From: Reinekea thalattae
GTDB taxonomy: Bacteria; Pseudomonadota; Gammaproteobacteria; Pseudomonadales; Natronospirillaceae
Direction of reading: 5' to 3'
DNA: 64,000 bases
Assembly: GCF_008041945.1 (NCBI RefSeq)
Contig: NZ_VKAD01000002.1
Coordinates: forward strand, 310,001-374,000
A model generated the notes under the pieces. It made no database searches. It worked only from the letters and a program-made list of their open reading frames with translations, and was not told the DNA's origin. The first letter of the stretch is position 1. Each line of letters opens with the position of its first letter. Positions 25,265 to 35,286 of the stretch are shown here, piece by piece. Made by a program: the position numbers and the translations under genes.

Positions 25265-26692
25265 ATGGAAAAAAATGACACCCTGCTTTATGTGCAATTG
25301 GCGGAACAGCTGATCAATCATATTAAGGATGGCGTACACCCAGTGGGTGACCGTTTACCCTCGGTTCGAGCTTTGGCCAAAAGTGAGCAGGTCAGTATTG
25401 CAACGGTCAGTGCTGCCTACGCCATCTTAGAAGAACAGGGTTGGGCGGAAGCTCGGCCTAAATCCGGTTATTTTGTTAAACGGGCCGCCGTTGAGCCATT
25501 GAGCATGCCAAAAAAGTCGCGTGCAAAAACCTCACCTCGTGCGGTCACTGTGGCAGAATTAGCTATGGCAGTTCAGCGTGGTGCAGCGGCCAGTGATGGC
25601 GTTGTGCTCAGCGCCGCGATTCCAGATTTAGAGTTCCCCATTGCCGATATTGTCAAGCGAACCTTTACCAAGCTGTCGCGTTACCCGAGCTCGTTTGGTA
25701 ATGGCTACGACATTCCTGAGGGCCTGTTAACGCTGCGTCAACAGATTGCACGTCGTGCTGTGGATGCTGGCTTGCATATCTCGCCAGATGCCATTATCAC
25801 GACCGGCGGCGCGCAAAACGCCATTGCTCAAGCGCTTAAAGCCTTGACGCAAACGGGTGACATTGTCGCAGTCGAGTCGCCTTGTTATTTTGGCCTGTTG
25901 CAGATGATTGAAGGCTTTGGCCTTAAGGCGATTGAGATTCCAACCGATCCGGCGACCGGCATCAGTGTCGATGCATTAACGCTGGCCATGCAGCGTTGGC
26001 CGATCAAGGCGATCTTAACCATACCGGCTTTTTCTAATCCGCTAGGTTGCATTATTCCGATGGAAAAAAAGCGGCTGTTGATCCAATTGGCGCAACGCTA
26101 CGACGTGCCCATTATCGAAGATGATATTTATGGTGATCTTCAGTTCGAAGGTCGACGCTCTAAGGCATTAAAGTCGATAGATCCTGATGGTCGCGTGCTT
26201 TGGTGTTCGTCGGTTTCCAAAACCATGGATCCGCATTTACGTGTTGGCTGGATTGCGCCGGGTCGTTATTACGACGAAGTGTTGCAGCAAAAATTTGTCA
26301 GTGAAATTTCATCGCCTACATTGCCACAATTAGTTACCGCCGAAGTCATGAAGAAAGGCCTGTACGACCGCCACTTGCGACATGCTCGTGCCACCTATCA
26401 TCAGCGTTATATTCGCTTGCTAGAGCTGGCGCGAGAGCATTTCCCTGAAAGTATGCGAGTCAGTTCAGCAAAGGGTGGCTTGGTGGCTTGGTTTGAAATG
26501 CCCAGAAGTGTCGATGCCACTGAGCTTTACTATATGTGTCGTGAGCAGGATATACACCTAGCGCCAGGCGAGCTGTTCTCGGTTTCTGGCCTGTATCAAA
26601 ACTGTTTCCGGCTCAGTTTCTCTAATAATTGGACACCGAAGCGAGAACAGGCCATTGCCTTTATCGGCAGTCTATTGAAAAAAATGGTTTAG
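25265..26692 (+). CDS. MocR-type transcriptional regulator (GntR HTH plus aminotransferase domain)
   Basis: A 475-aa regulator with an N-terminal GntR winged helix (about 8-75; LPSVRALAKSEQVSIATVSA) and a fold-type I aminotransferase domain (about 100-470). The PLP lysine lies in SSVSKTMDPHLRVGW, preceded by PIIEDDIYGDL and IPAFSNPLG. MocR proteins sense PLP or amino-acid adducts. It is not next to pdx, gabT or ehu genes, so the effector is unknown; the layout resembles the YdcR group. The GGAGG ribosome site is at 25256-25260. Confidence 0.9.
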   Translation: MEKNDTLLYVQLAEQLINHIKDGVHPVGDRLPSVRALAKSEQVSIATVSAAYAILEEQGWAEARPKSGYFVKRAAVEPLSMPKKSRAKTSPRAVTVAELAMAVQRGAAASDGVVLSAAIPDLEFPIADIVKRTFTKLSRYPSSFGNGYDIPEGLLTLRQQIARRAVDAGLHISPDAIITTGGAQNAIAQALKALTQTGDIVAVESPCYFGLLQMIEGFGLKAIEIPTDPATGISVDALTLAMQRWPIKAILTIPAFSNPLGCIIPMEKKRLLIQLAQRYDVPIIEDDIYGDLQFEGRRSKALKSIDPDGRVLWCSSVSKTMDPHLRVGWIAPGRYYDEVLQQKFVSEISSPTLPQLVTAEVMKKGLYDRHLRHARATYHQRYIRLLELAREHFPESMRVSSAKGGLVAWFEMPRSVDATELYYMCREQDIHLAPGELFSVSGLYQNCFRLSFSNNWTPKREQAIAFIGSLLKKMV

Positions 26693-27390
26693 CTGTTGGG
26701 TTTGCTCAACCATTGCTGTACTACCTTAGGTACTGCCGAGGCGGCCGGTTGCTGAATAAATTGATAGCCGTTTGGCACCTGCTCAAGCTCTAGGCTGACG
26801 ATCACTTTCTCGGCCTTGTCTGAAGCCTCATTGACCAAGCCAGCCACCGGGAATACTTGCAATGATGTGCCCACGACCAATATTTTATCGGCTTGGTTAA
26901 ATTGCTCGCAGGCTTGCGGGATAAAAAATACCGACTCGCCAAACCAAACAATATGCGGTCGCAATTGTGAGCCGAGCGAACAGAAGTCGCCCAACTGAAT
27001 TGGCTTGTAGCCAATATCGATAATATCCATTTCATCTAAACTGCTGCGCGCTTTAGTCGCTTCACCGTGTACATGCCAGACTCGACTGGAACCGGCCCGT
27101 TCGTGCAAATCGTCGATATTTTGGGTGATTACCGTAACATCGTACTGCTGTTCGAGCTCGGCAATGGCATAATGCGCCGCGTTCGGTTTCGCCTGTTCAA
27201 TGTCTTTACGGCGCTGGTTATAAAAGTCCAAGACCAATTCAGGGTTCCTATACCAACCCTCAATCGAGCAGATATCCTGAACATTGTGGTTATGCCATAA
27301 ACCATCGGCATCTCTAAAGGTTTGGATACCGCTTTCAGCGCTAACGCCGGCGCCGCTAAAGACAACAATTTTTTGTTTTGGAGAGTGCAT
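26689..27390 (-). CDS. SIR2-family NAD-dependent protein deacylase
   Basis: A 233-aa sirtuin of the CobB type. It has the NAD-binding motifs GAGVSAESGIQTFRDADGLW (residues 13-32) and TQNIDDLHERAG, and the catalytic His in VWHVHGE. Sirtuins of this class remove acetyl or succinyl groups from lysine. The four zinc-binding cysteines expected between HVHGE and HIVWFGE are absent; only one Cys is present. It overlaps the mocR-type gene by 4 bp, convergently. Confidence 0.9.
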   Translation of the reverse strand: MHSPKQKIVVFSGAGVSAESGIQTFRDADGLWHNHNVQDICSIEGWYRNPELVLDFYNQRRKDIEQAKPNAAHYAIAELEQQYDVTVITQNIDDLHERAGSSRVWHVHGEATKARSSLDEMDIIDIGYKPIQLGDFCSLGSQLRPHIVWFGESVFFIPQACEQFNQADKILVVGTSLQVFPVAGLVNEASDKAEKVIVSLELEQVPNGYQFIQQPAASAVPKVVQQWLSKPNS

Positions 27391-27580
27391 TACTATTCCA
27401 ATAGCTTATTAATAGGGTTAAAAATAGGTCGATTCATTAGGTCAAAAAGCGTTTCTACTATAGCATTAATAGCCTTTTATTTTTGTAGGCAAACGGGACC
27501 TTATTTTTTTGCTTGTGAGCCATTATTAAGTAGCAAGCATCTAGCGTTAAAAAACAAGAAGCAAGAGACAAGGAATATCA

Positions 27581-28057
27581 TTGAGAACGGCCATCATTAC
27601 TCGGCAGGGCTTCGAAGCCCTGAAAAAAGAATTGGATTTTTTATGGCGTGAAGAACGCCCAGAAATCACTAAGAAAGTGACTTGGGCAGCAAGCTTAGGC
27701 GATCGCTCGGAAAACGCTGATTACCAATATAACAAAAAAAAGCTGCGCGAAATCGATCGACGAGTGCGTTATTTACGCAAGAGTATTGAGCGGCTAAAAG
27801 TTGTCGATTATTCACCAGAGCAAGAAGGTAAAGTTTTTTTCTCTGCTTGGGTTGAGGTTGAAAGCGAACAAGAAGAACGGTTGAAGTTTCGAATTGTCGG
27901 TTACGACGAAATATTTGATCGTAAAGATTACATCTCTATCGATTCGCCAATGGCCCGCGCCCTGTTAGGTAAGTCAGTTGATGACGAGGTGCTGGTTAAA
28001 GCAGGCGACAACGAAAAGTATTGGACGATAATATCAATAGATTACGAAAGGGCTTAA
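27581..28057 (+). CDS. greB: Transcription elongation factor GreB
   Basis: Stimulates RNA polymerase to cleave backtracked transcripts. 158 aa with an N-terminal coiled coil whose tip carries the acidic loop (SLGDRSENADY near 38-48), followed by the FKBP-like C-terminal domain. The basic YNKKKLREIDRRVRYL segment is typical of GreB rather than GreA. The start is TTG at 27581, with AGGA 6 bp upstream; no ATG fits. Confidence 0.95.
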   Translation: MRTAIITRQGFEALKKELDFLWREERPEITKKVTWAASLGDRSENADYQYNKKKLREIDRRVRYLRKSIERLKVVDYSPEQEGKVFFSAWVEVESEQEERLKFRIVGYDEIFDRKDYISIDSPMARALLGKSVDDEVLVKAGDNEKYWTIISIDYERA

Positions 28058-28149
28058 ACAAACCAGAAGCCTAAGCTTGAATGATAAGCAGCGAGTCAAA
28101 ATCCACTTTGTGATACTCTACGCACTACAGAATACAATAATTAACCACA

Positions 28150-29403
28150 GTGAATAAAAAGTTTATGGCTATGCTCAGCGCTAAAGTTTTCCAGAAATTA
28201 TTTGATTCTTCGGCACTTAAACAGCCTCAGTTTAGGCTGTATTTTATCGCCACGGCTTTTTCTAGCCTAGCTGTTTGGATGGGGCGATTCATGTTCGGCT
28301 GGTTAATCTGGAAGCAAACGGAATCGTTTTTTTGGGTCGGTATTATCAGCGCAGCTTTACTGGTGCCGACGTTATTTATTACGCCACTGTTTGGTGTGGT
28401 TACGGATCGAATAAATTTAAAAAAGGGATTGATGCTCTGGCTTGGTTGTCAGTCGGTAGTCGCCTTTGTCGCTTTTTTATTTTATAGCCTGTTCCAGCCG
28501 TCATTGATTAGCTTACTGGTGATTGCTTTTAGCTTTGGTTGTATCGCGTCTGCCGGGTCACCGCTTCGTCTGTCACTTATTCCCCGATTAGTCGATAAGC
28601 AGGTGTTGCCAAATGCAGTAGGTTTGGGCGCTATGTTATTTAATTCATCCCGAGTCTTAGCACCCGCCTGTGCGGCTGCGCTGTTAACCGTGCTTAATGC
28701 AGAAATGATATTCCTTATTGCGGCATTATTTTTTGCTACAGCTGTTTTTTTTAATGCTCAGTTAAATGACTTACCAGCTGCTGAGCGTGAGCATCAACAA
28801 AGTAAGTTAGAAGATTTAATCGGTGGTTTTAGGTTTGCCTATCGCTCCAGCTTTATTTTATTAATGTTGTTAATGACGTTAATCAACAGCCAGGTTGGTC
28901 GAGCGTTACTGGAATTACTGCCTGCACTATCGGGTACCTTCACCAGTGGTGATGCTCACGATTTAGCCGTGCTGACAGCCTGTTCCGGCGCTGGCTCTAT
29001 TTTGGGCGCATTTTTTATTTCAAAACAGCAGGGCGATCGCCAACACCTAACCGGGTTGATCATGATGGCGATGTTATTGTCGGCACTGGCGCTGTTGCCA
29101 ATCTTATTAAGGCCGCCAGTGGTGCTGTTGGCCGCCTTGGTGTGCTTAATTAGTTTGTTAATGACGCTTATCGGTACTGGTGCTCAGATCTCTATTCAGC
29201 TATCAACACCGGATGATATCCGAGGCCGAGTGATGAGTATTTGGATCATGATCGCGCTGGGCGGACCTGCTGTGGGGGCATTTTTTATGGGCGCTGTGGC
29301 TGAGTTTTTGGGCTTTAATTGGATGTTGTTAATAATGATAGCTCTGTCGAGTTTTGGTGCGGTATGGCTTTACGTGCAGAGAAAATCATTAACCACTTCT
29401 TAG
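28150..29403 (+). CDS. MFS transporter (EntS-like exporter)
   Basis: A 417-aa major facilitator with about 12 membrane helices. The loop PLFGVVTDRINLKKGLM after helix 2 is the MFS motif A. The layout and the GAGSILGAFF segment resemble EntS/MFS_3 exporters. The substrate is not evident. The start at 28150 is GTG; an ATG at 28165 is the alternative. Confidence 0.85.
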   Translation: MNKKFMAMLSAKVFQKLFDSSALKQPQFRLYFIATAFSSLAVWMGRFMFGWLIWKQTESFFWVGIISAALLVPTLFITPLFGVVTDRINLKKGLMLWLGCQSVVAFVAFLFYSLFQPSLISLLVIAFSFGCIASAGSPLRLSLIPRLVDKQVLPNAVGLGAMLFNSSRVLAPACAAALLTVLNAEMIFLIAALFFATAVFFNAQLNDLPAAEREHQQSKLEDLIGGFRFAYRSSFILLMLLMTLINSQVGRALLELLPALSGTFTSGDAHDLAVLTACSGAGSILGAFFISKQQGDRQHLTGLIMMAMLLSALALLPILLRPPVVLLAALVCLISLLMTLIGTGAQISIQLSTPDDIRGRVMSIWIMIALGGPAVGAFFMGAVAEFLGFNWMLLIMIALSSFGAVWLYVQRKSLTTS

Positions 29404-29521
29404 CTATTAAACGCTTCATTCGTATGCTTTAGAGTCACTGCCTTAATCGCAAAATAGGCCTGGTTGCACTGGCCTAGTTAATGGCGTAATCTAACAAAAG
29501 TTAATCAAGGTAACTTTTGTT

Positions 29522-30658
29522 ATGAATGATTTAGAACGTAAGATTCTCACCGCTATCAAGCAGCAACCGATGGCAACTCAGCAGGAGTTGGCCGCAGCGT
29601 TGCAGTTATCACGCGAGTCGGTAGCGGGCTATATTTCTCGGTTGACGCAAAAGGGCGCTATTCTTGGTAAGGGCTATATTCTGCCAAATGCCAACAATAT
29701 CGTGGTGCTAGGCGGTGCCAATGTCGATTTAACCGGTACCAGTACCGCCAATTTCCGCATGGGCGATTCAAACCCCGGCGTGGTTAACCAAAGCGCCGGT
29801 GGCGTGGGTCGTAATATCGCCGAAAATTTAGCTCGGCTCGGCAACGATGTTTCCATGTTGAGTTTGGTGGGTCACGACCATCGAGGTCGGTTTTTAATCG
29901 AGCATGCCCGAGAAGTCGGTATTAGCACCGACGACATCATCCAGCACCCTGATTTTGCTACCAGCAGCTATTTAGCGATGAATAATGAGCAGGGCGAATT
30001 AGTTGGTGCGATTGCCGATATGGCGATTATTGATCAACTCACACCAGCCTTGCTGGCGGATAAACTGCCTCGGCTACAGGCCGCAACGACTCTTGTGGTC
30101 GAAGCCAATTTACTCCCAGAAACGTTAAGCTGGCTTGCACAGCAAAAGCTTTCTGCTCCCATTATTGCCGATGCCGTTTCTGCGGCGAAGGCGCCTCGGT
30201 TAATTCCTTTATTGGCAAAAATCGATGTGCTTAAAGTGAATCGCTTTGAAGCATTAGCGATTTTGAAGAAACCAGAAACCGACAGCAGCAGCGTTGAGCA
30301 GCTAATTGATGAATTGCTGGCGCAAGGCGTCGGTTCGGTTTTGCTGAGCCTAGCCGAGCAGGGTGTAATGTACGGTGACGCCGAGCATAAGTACCTACAG
30401 TCGGTGCCGGCTTGCCAAATAGCCAGTGATACCGGCGCCGGCGATGCGTTGATTGCCGGCTACGTGCATAGCCTTAAATTGACGGAACAGATCAAGCCAC
30501 GCCTTGGCTTTGCCATTGCTTGTGCTGTCGCCACGCTGGAATCGAAAGATGCGGTTTCAACACTATTAACCGAGACCTATGTTTGCCAGCGATTTGCAGA
30601 CTTTTTAACCACCACCGAATTCCCTTTAACCGAATTGGAAAGCCACTCAAATGAATAA
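29522..30658 (+). CDS. psuK: Pseudouridine kinase with N-terminal winged helix (PfkB family)
   Basis: A 378-aa protein with an N-terminal helix-turn-helix (1-50; TQQELAAALQLSRESVAGYI) and a PfkB ribokinase-type domain (about 60-360). The sugar-binding motif is GGANVDLTG, with SAGGVGRNIAENLA near 98 and the anion-hole motif DTGAGDALIAGY near 310. It phosphorylates pseudouridine to the 5'-phosphate, judging by the coupled psuG gene. The HTH suggests it may also regulate. It overlaps psuG by 8 bp. Confidence 0.9.
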   Translation: MNDLERKILTAIKQQPMATQQELAAALQLSRESVAGYISRLTQKGAILGKGYILPNANNIVVLGGANVDLTGTSTANFRMGDSNPGVVNQSAGGVGRNIAENLARLGNDVSMLSLVGHDHRGRFLIEHAREVGISTDDIIQHPDFATSSYLAMNNEQGELVGAIADMAIIDQLTPALLADKLPRLQAATTLVVEANLLPETLSWLAQQKLSAPIIADAVSAAKAPRLIPLLAKIDVLKVNRFEALAILKKPETDSSSVEQLIDELLAQGVGSVLLSLAEQGVMYGDAEHKYLQSVPACQIASDTGAGDALIAGYVHSLKLTEQIKPRLGFAIACAVATLESKDAVSTLLTETYVCQRFADFLTTTEFPLTELESHSNE

Positions 30659-31565
30659 GTATTTAGATATCCACCCAACTGTTGCTGAAGCTTTAGCGCA
30701 AAATAAGCCAGTCGTTGCATTGGAAAGCACTATTATTTCTCACGGTATGCCGTGGCCAGAAAATGCCGAAACCGCCAAGCTCGTTGAGCAGACGGTACGT
30801 GAAAGTGGTGCTACACCGGCGACCATTGCGATCATTAATGGTCGGCTAAAAGTTGGCCTGAGTGAACAAGAAATCGATGCGCTAGCCAAAGAGGGTTTGG
30901 CGGTGACTAAGTGTTCACGTCGAGACTTACCCTTTGTTGTTGCCAATAAAAAGATGGGAGCAACGACTGTTGCCGCAACCATGATTATCGCGCAAATGGC
31001 CGGTATTAAAGTATTTGCTACCGGCGGCATTGGTGGCGTACATCGCGGCGCGCAACAAAGTTTTGATATCTCGGCTGACTTGCAAGAGCTTGGGCAAACC
31101 AGTGTCGCGGTTGTCTGTGCTGGTGCAAAATCGATTTTAGATTTAGCGCTGACGCGTGAATATTTAGAAACCTTAGGTGTGCCAGTGTTGGGTTACCAAA
31201 CCGATAGCCTGCCAGCTTTTTATACTCGCAGCAGTGAGCACAGCATCGATTACCGCCAAGATAGCCCAGAGCAGGTGGCGCAATTTTTAGCGGCTAAATG
31301 GCAAATGGGTTTAGAGGGCGGCGTTGTCATCGCCAATCCTATTCCAGAGCAGTACGCTATGCCGACCGAAAAGATTACTGCTGCAGTAGAGCAGGCGTTA
31401 GCTGAGGCGGAAGAGCAGGGCATTACAGGTAAACAGTCGACGCCGTTCTTACTGGCTCGGGTTGCCGAATTAACCGGTGGCGATAGCCTTGCCAGCAATA
31501 TTCAGTTGGTGCTCAATAACGCCCGTTTAGGGGCGCAAATTGCTGTGCAATATTGCCAGCAATAA
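30651..31565 (+). CDS. psuG: Pseudouridine-5'-phosphate glycosidase
   Basis: Cleaves the C-glycosidic bond of pseudouridine 5'-phosphate into uracil and ribose 5-phosphate. 304 aa, full length. Conserved features are ALESTIISHGMPWPEN near residue 24-39, the GATTVAATM segment with the catalytic Lys just before it, and FATGGIGGVHRGA near 122-134. It follows psuK with overlapping start and stop. Confidence 0.96.
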   Translation: MNKYLDIHPTVAEALAQNKPVVALESTIISHGMPWPENAETAKLVEQTVRESGATPATIAIINGRLKVGLSEQEIDALAKEGLAVTKCSRRDLPFVVANKKMGATTVAATMIIAQMAGIKVFATGGIGGVHRGAQQSFDISADLQELGQTSVAVVCAGAKSILDLALTREYLETLGVPVLGYQTDSLPAFYTRSSEHSIDYRQDSPEQVAQFLAAKWQMGLEGGVVIANPIPEQYAMPTEKITAAVEQALAEAEEQGITGKQSTPFLLARVAELTGGDSLASNIQLVLNNARLGAQIAVQYCQQ

Positions 31566-31607
31566 GCCAAACTTAGAGCTAACTGTTTTCCAAATGTTGG
31601 CGTTAAA

Positions 31608-32876
31608 ATGAAAATGATGTCAGTTTGGGTCAGCGCTTTGCTGGCCCTTTTTGTTTCTGCCTGTACGAGTGTTAATGACGACGATAAGGTTGTCATTGGT
31701 GTTGCGACAGATGCCGAGAAGCAGGTATTGATCCATTACTTACCTTGGTTTGCCGATGAAAACTACGCGCAAGAGCCTAGTCGCCATTGGTCGCATGGTA
31801 CGGTGAATGAAGCCTTGGTCGGCGAGTACGATTCACAATCTTGGGCGACGCAGCTTTATCATATTTTGCTTTCAGCCGCGGTCGGTGTGGATGGTGCGAT
31901 GATTAACATTCGTACCGATTACGACAAAGATGCCTTGTCGATTTTTATGGAATCATTGGAGCGTGTTCGCGCAGTGTATCCTGATTTTGCTTATCACATC
32001 TCCGCAAGTATTGACGATCAAGATAAAACCGAAGCGCTGGCTCAGCAAGAGTTCGAATATATTGCAGAACTTATCGATAATTACACCACTTACCTTCATA
32101 AAAATGGCAAGCCGGTTATTTTTATTTGGGCATATAACAACCTAACGCCAGCGCAATATCGCAGCATTGCCGATCAGGTGTTTGGCGAGGATGAAGTTAT
32201 TCTGGTGCAAAACGATATCGATACCAGCGCCGTTGCCGATGAAATTAATATGAATGCTTTTTACCCTTGGGTGAAAGGCTTTGCAGACGATGGCTCCGAC
32301 TGGGGCGAGGTTTATCTTGATTGGTTTTATCGAACCTCGGCAGACTATTTAACCGATAATAAACAAGAATTTATCGTTGCCGGTGTTTGGCCTGGTTTTG
32401 ATGATCGGCAAGTGAATTGGTACGGCGATGATTATGCCGGCCGATGGATCGACCGAGCTGATGGCGCGATTTACGATAACACTTGGCAACTGATCGATAC
32501 CTTTAATAATGAATGGCAGCAAGACATAGCAACCGAAGATATCAGTATCGACTGGGTAGTTATTGAAACCTGGAACGACTTTAACGAAGGCTCAGAGATT
32601 GAACCAATTGCGGCTACAGCAGATACCGAATCGTTTCAATACCTTAAATTAACCGACAGCTACATAACCAATTTTAAAGCTACCGACTCCGTTCTGGATG
32701 CCGATGATGAATTATTAAACGCAGCCGTAAAGATTTATCAGGCCGCGAAATTAATTGATGATGGCGACAGAGCCAGTGCGAATTATTATTCAACCTTAGA
32801 GCAAGCCATTGAAGCCTATTTAAAAGCGGATGCAGAAGGTGCCAGTGACTACGCCGAAACCATTATTGATGGCTAG
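31608..32876 (+). CDS. GH99/WbsX-like glycoside hydrolase lipoprotein
   Basis: A 422-aa lipoprotein: signal MKMMSVWVSALLALFVSAC with lipobox VSAC. The mature part resembles GH99 endo-mannosidase and WbsX-type domains: VLIHYLPWFADENY near residue 40, HISASIDDQ, and the C-terminal ETWNDFNEGSEIEP, which fits the acidic catalytic loop of that clan. A polysaccharide-processing enzyme at the cell surface is inferred; linkage and substrate are unknown. It lies 42 bp after psuG on the same strand but is probably unrelated functionally. Confidence 0.75.
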   Translation: MKMMSVWVSALLALFVSACTSVNDDDKVVIGVATDAEKQVLIHYLPWFADENYAQEPSRHWSHGTVNEALVGEYDSQSWATQLYHILLSAAVGVDGAMINIRTDYDKDALSIFMESLERVRAVYPDFAYHISASIDDQDKTEALAQQEFEYIAELIDNYTTYLHKNGKPVIFIWAYNNLTPAQYRSIADQVFGEDEVILVQNDIDTSAVADEINMNAFYPWVKGFADDGSDWGEVYLDWFYRTSADYLTDNKQEFIVAGVWPGFDDRQVNWYGDDYAGRWIDRADGAIYDNTWQLIDTFNNEWQQDIATEDISIDWVVIETWNDFNEGSEIEPIAATADTESFQYLKLTDSYITNFKATDSVLDADDELLNAAVKIYQAAKLIDDGDRASANYYSTLEQAIEAYLKADAEGASDYAETIIDG

Positions 32877-32883
32877 TGGGTGG

Positions 32884-34848
32884 TTACTTTGTAGCCTGAC
32901 GTTGTGCGCGCATCATGTTGCGAACCTGAAACCGGTTTGGGCTGAGCTTGTTTATTAACGAGGCTTGCAATGGAACTGGCTCGCCTGTCATTAATGCGGC
33001 CAATATTTTTCCGCAGTATGGCGCGCTGCATAAACCCTTTGAGCCGTGAGCAATATTTAGCCACAAACCATCCAACTGCGGCATTGGGGCTTGGCGGTGA
33101 GTCAGTTTGCGCTGTACAGAGGTTTGAAACTGCTGCTCAAACAATTCTGCGTCACAAAGGCTTCCGACTAACGGTAGATAATCTGGTGATGTGCAACGCA
33201 CGCCTGCTCGCCCACCGGTAGGTTGTTGTTCTGCTAGATTCAGTGCAGGCAATCGAGCATCCAGCGCGCTAAGGTTCTGCTGGTGATCCTGTTCCGTGAC
33301 AGAAATATCATCGCTTTTTAAACGGAAGGTGCTACCCAAAATAACTTGCTCGTTATGGTTGGGCATAATGTAGCGGTCGCTGCAAATCACGGCGCGCAGC
33401 TGTTTTGTCTGTTCGGTGGTTTTTAGATAGCTGACTTGGCCTGCAATCTTGTTGATCGGAAGATGAGCACTTTGTTTAAACTTCAATGCATCGACCGCCG
33501 TTGCGATAACCACCTGATCGAACCGGTATTCTGTTTTATCGGCGCTGGTTAATGTCCACTGCTTATTCTGTTGCGCCAACTGGATAATTTCTGTGTTGGT
33601 TTTTAGCTCGATTGAGTGTTCGACAATGTAGTGCTGAATCAGCGCGCTGGGCGAAAGCCAGCCGCCGTTGGCAAACCATAAGCCGGGGTTTTCAATTGCT
33701 ACGCCAGTTAGTTCAGAAAGTTCAGCGGCGGTTTTTACCTCGGCCAATTCACTCGGAATATCACCGCTTAAAAAGGCGTTAAGCTTTTTTAGTTCGGCAT
33801 CGTTATGCGCCAGCTGGACTAACCCACTCACCTGATGAGGAACCGTTTCAGGAAGGCTTGCTAGTGCGCGTTGAGCGATGATTAACGCTTGGCTGTAAAA
33901 CTGGCTGGCATCGTTTAACTTGGCTGAAAGCTTGGCGTAAACGGCGCCCTGTAAATTGCCAGAACCGCCAGTAGCGGCTTGGCTCTGTTTTTCAAACAGT
34001 GTGACTTGGCAGCCTCGTTTGACTAATTCTACTGCCGTACAAATACCGGCGATGCCAGCACCAATGACGGCAACACATTGCTGGCCGGAGTTTATTCGAG
34101 TGTGGATTGGCAGTTCTGAGCTTGGCCAGCCTTGCTGAGTGGTTGCACCGCAAATGCCAATAAAATCACCACGCAACTTATGACGTTTACGGCCATAACC
34201 TTGGCTGCGAGTGAGTTTAAAGCCCGCGCCCATCAAGCCATCTTTAACGATACGAGCCGCGGTAAAGGTTGCCGCCGTTGTGCCTTTTTTGCTTAATCGG
34301 TTGATCTGTTGGAATAAGGCTGGCTGCCACATATCGGCATTCAGCGCTGGACTAAAGCCGTCTAAAAACCAAGCATCAACACTGGCAGAGAGTTCGCTGT
34401 AAACCTGCTGAGCATCGCCATACATCAACAGTAGCCGCACTTGGCCAAACTCTAACAGGTGAAAGCCCTCGAGCGATGGCGGGTATTGAGCCAGTAACTG
34501 CTCACTTAAGGCTGCCAATTGTGGCCATTGCTGGTGGATTTGAGCCAGTTGGTGTTTATCGATTGGGTATTTTTCACAGCTAATAAAGGTGAGTCGGCTG
34601 TGCTTGCTGGCACTCTGTAAAAATAGCTGCCAAGCGAGCATAAAGCTTAAACCCGTGCCAAAGCCGGTTTCTGCGATGGTGAAGTTTTGTTGTGGCGCTA
34701 GCTGAGCAAAGCGCTGCTCTAATTGATTTTGCTGTAAAAAAACAAACTCGGTTTCGGCAACGCCTTCGCCCTTAGAAAAGTAAGAGTCGCCAAATTCGGT
34801 TGAGCAGGGAGTGCCGTCGTCGGTAAAACTCAGTTGTGCTTTTTTCAT
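32884..34848 (-). CDS. mnmC: Bifunctional tRNA mnm5s2U34 methyltransferase/oxidoreductase MnmC
   Basis: A 654-aa two-domain enzyme that finishes mnm5s2U at the tRNA wobble position. The N-terminal half (about 1-240) is the SAM-dependent methyltransferase with TIAETGFGTGLSFMLAW near 57-73. The C-terminal half (about 255-640) is the FAD oxidoreductase with CVAVIGAGIAGICTA near 258-272. Both domains look intact. Confidence 0.96.
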   Translation of the reverse strand: MKKAQLSFTDDGTPCSTEFGDSYFSKGEGVAETEFVFLQQNQLEQRFAQLAPQQNFTIAETGFGTGLSFMLAWQLFLQSASKHSRLTFISCEKYPIDKHQLAQIHQQWPQLAALSEQLLAQYPPSLEGFHLLEFGQVRLLLMYGDAQQVYSELSASVDAWFLDGFSPALNADMWQPALFQQINRLSKKGTTAATFTAARIVKDGLMGAGFKLTRSQGYGRKRHKLRGDFIGICGATTQQGWPSSELPIHTRINSGQQCVAVIGAGIAGICTAVELVKRGCQVTLFEKQSQAATGGSGNLQGAVYAKLSAKLNDASQFYSQALIIAQRALASLPETVPHQVSGLVQLAHNDAELKKLNAFLSGDIPSELAEVKTAAELSELTGVAIENPGLWFANGGWLSPSALIQHYIVEHSIELKTNTEIIQLAQQNKQWTLTSADKTEYRFDQVVIATAVDALKFKQSAHLPINKIAGQVSYLKTTEQTKQLRAVICSDRYIMPNHNEQVILGSTFRLKSDDISVTEQDHQQNLSALDARLPALNLAEQQPTGGRAGVRCTSPDYLPLVGSLCDAELFEQQFQTSVQRKLTHRQAPMPQLDGLWLNIAHGSKGLCSAPYCGKILAALMTGEPVPLQASLINKLSPNRFQVRNMMRAQRQATK

Positions 34849-34863
34849 GCCGCAGGTGGTGCT

Positions 34864-35214
34864 CTAGTGTTGTGTTGGCAGTGCTAAAAAGCGATTGAGC
34901 CAATCTTCAAAGAAGGTTTTGGGTAACACGATATCGTTTAGTGAGAAGCGGTTGAGATCATCAAGGGTGTATTGGCTGGCTAAGTATAGCTCCCACTGTA
35001 CGATGACATCATCAGCAAGACAGATCGCATCGGCTGGACTGATATGAAATTCTTCGCTGTTGCTGAGGTCGTAGTGTTCAACAAATTGGCTGCACCATTC
35101 CACAATTTGGAAATGGCTAAAGCGCGACATCGAGCCTAATAAGCCTTGGCTGAGTAAGTCGGCAAGATTTTCTAAGGTGTGAGGTTTGTCGATAGGTTTT
35201 TCAGACCAAGCCAT
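34864..35214 (-). CDS. Small acidic protein of unknown function
   Basis: A 116-aa soluble, mostly helical protein that I do not recognise. Notable segments are WSEKPIDKPHTLENLADLL at the start and ADAICLADDVIVQWELYL in the middle. No signal peptide. It ends 15 bp before mnmC on the same strand, so the two may be cotranscribed. Confidence 0.7.
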   Translation of the reverse strand: MAWSEKPIDKPHTLENLADLLSQGLLGSMSRFSHFQIVEWCSQFVEHYDLSNSEEFHISPADAICLADDVIVQWELYLASQYTLDDLNRFSLNDIVLPKTFFEDWLNRFLALPTQH

Positions 35215-35286
35215 TTGTCGTGTCCATAACCATTTGTTGTCTCCAAAATAATCAATGGACAGAGTGTAGCATGTTCGCTTGGGGTT

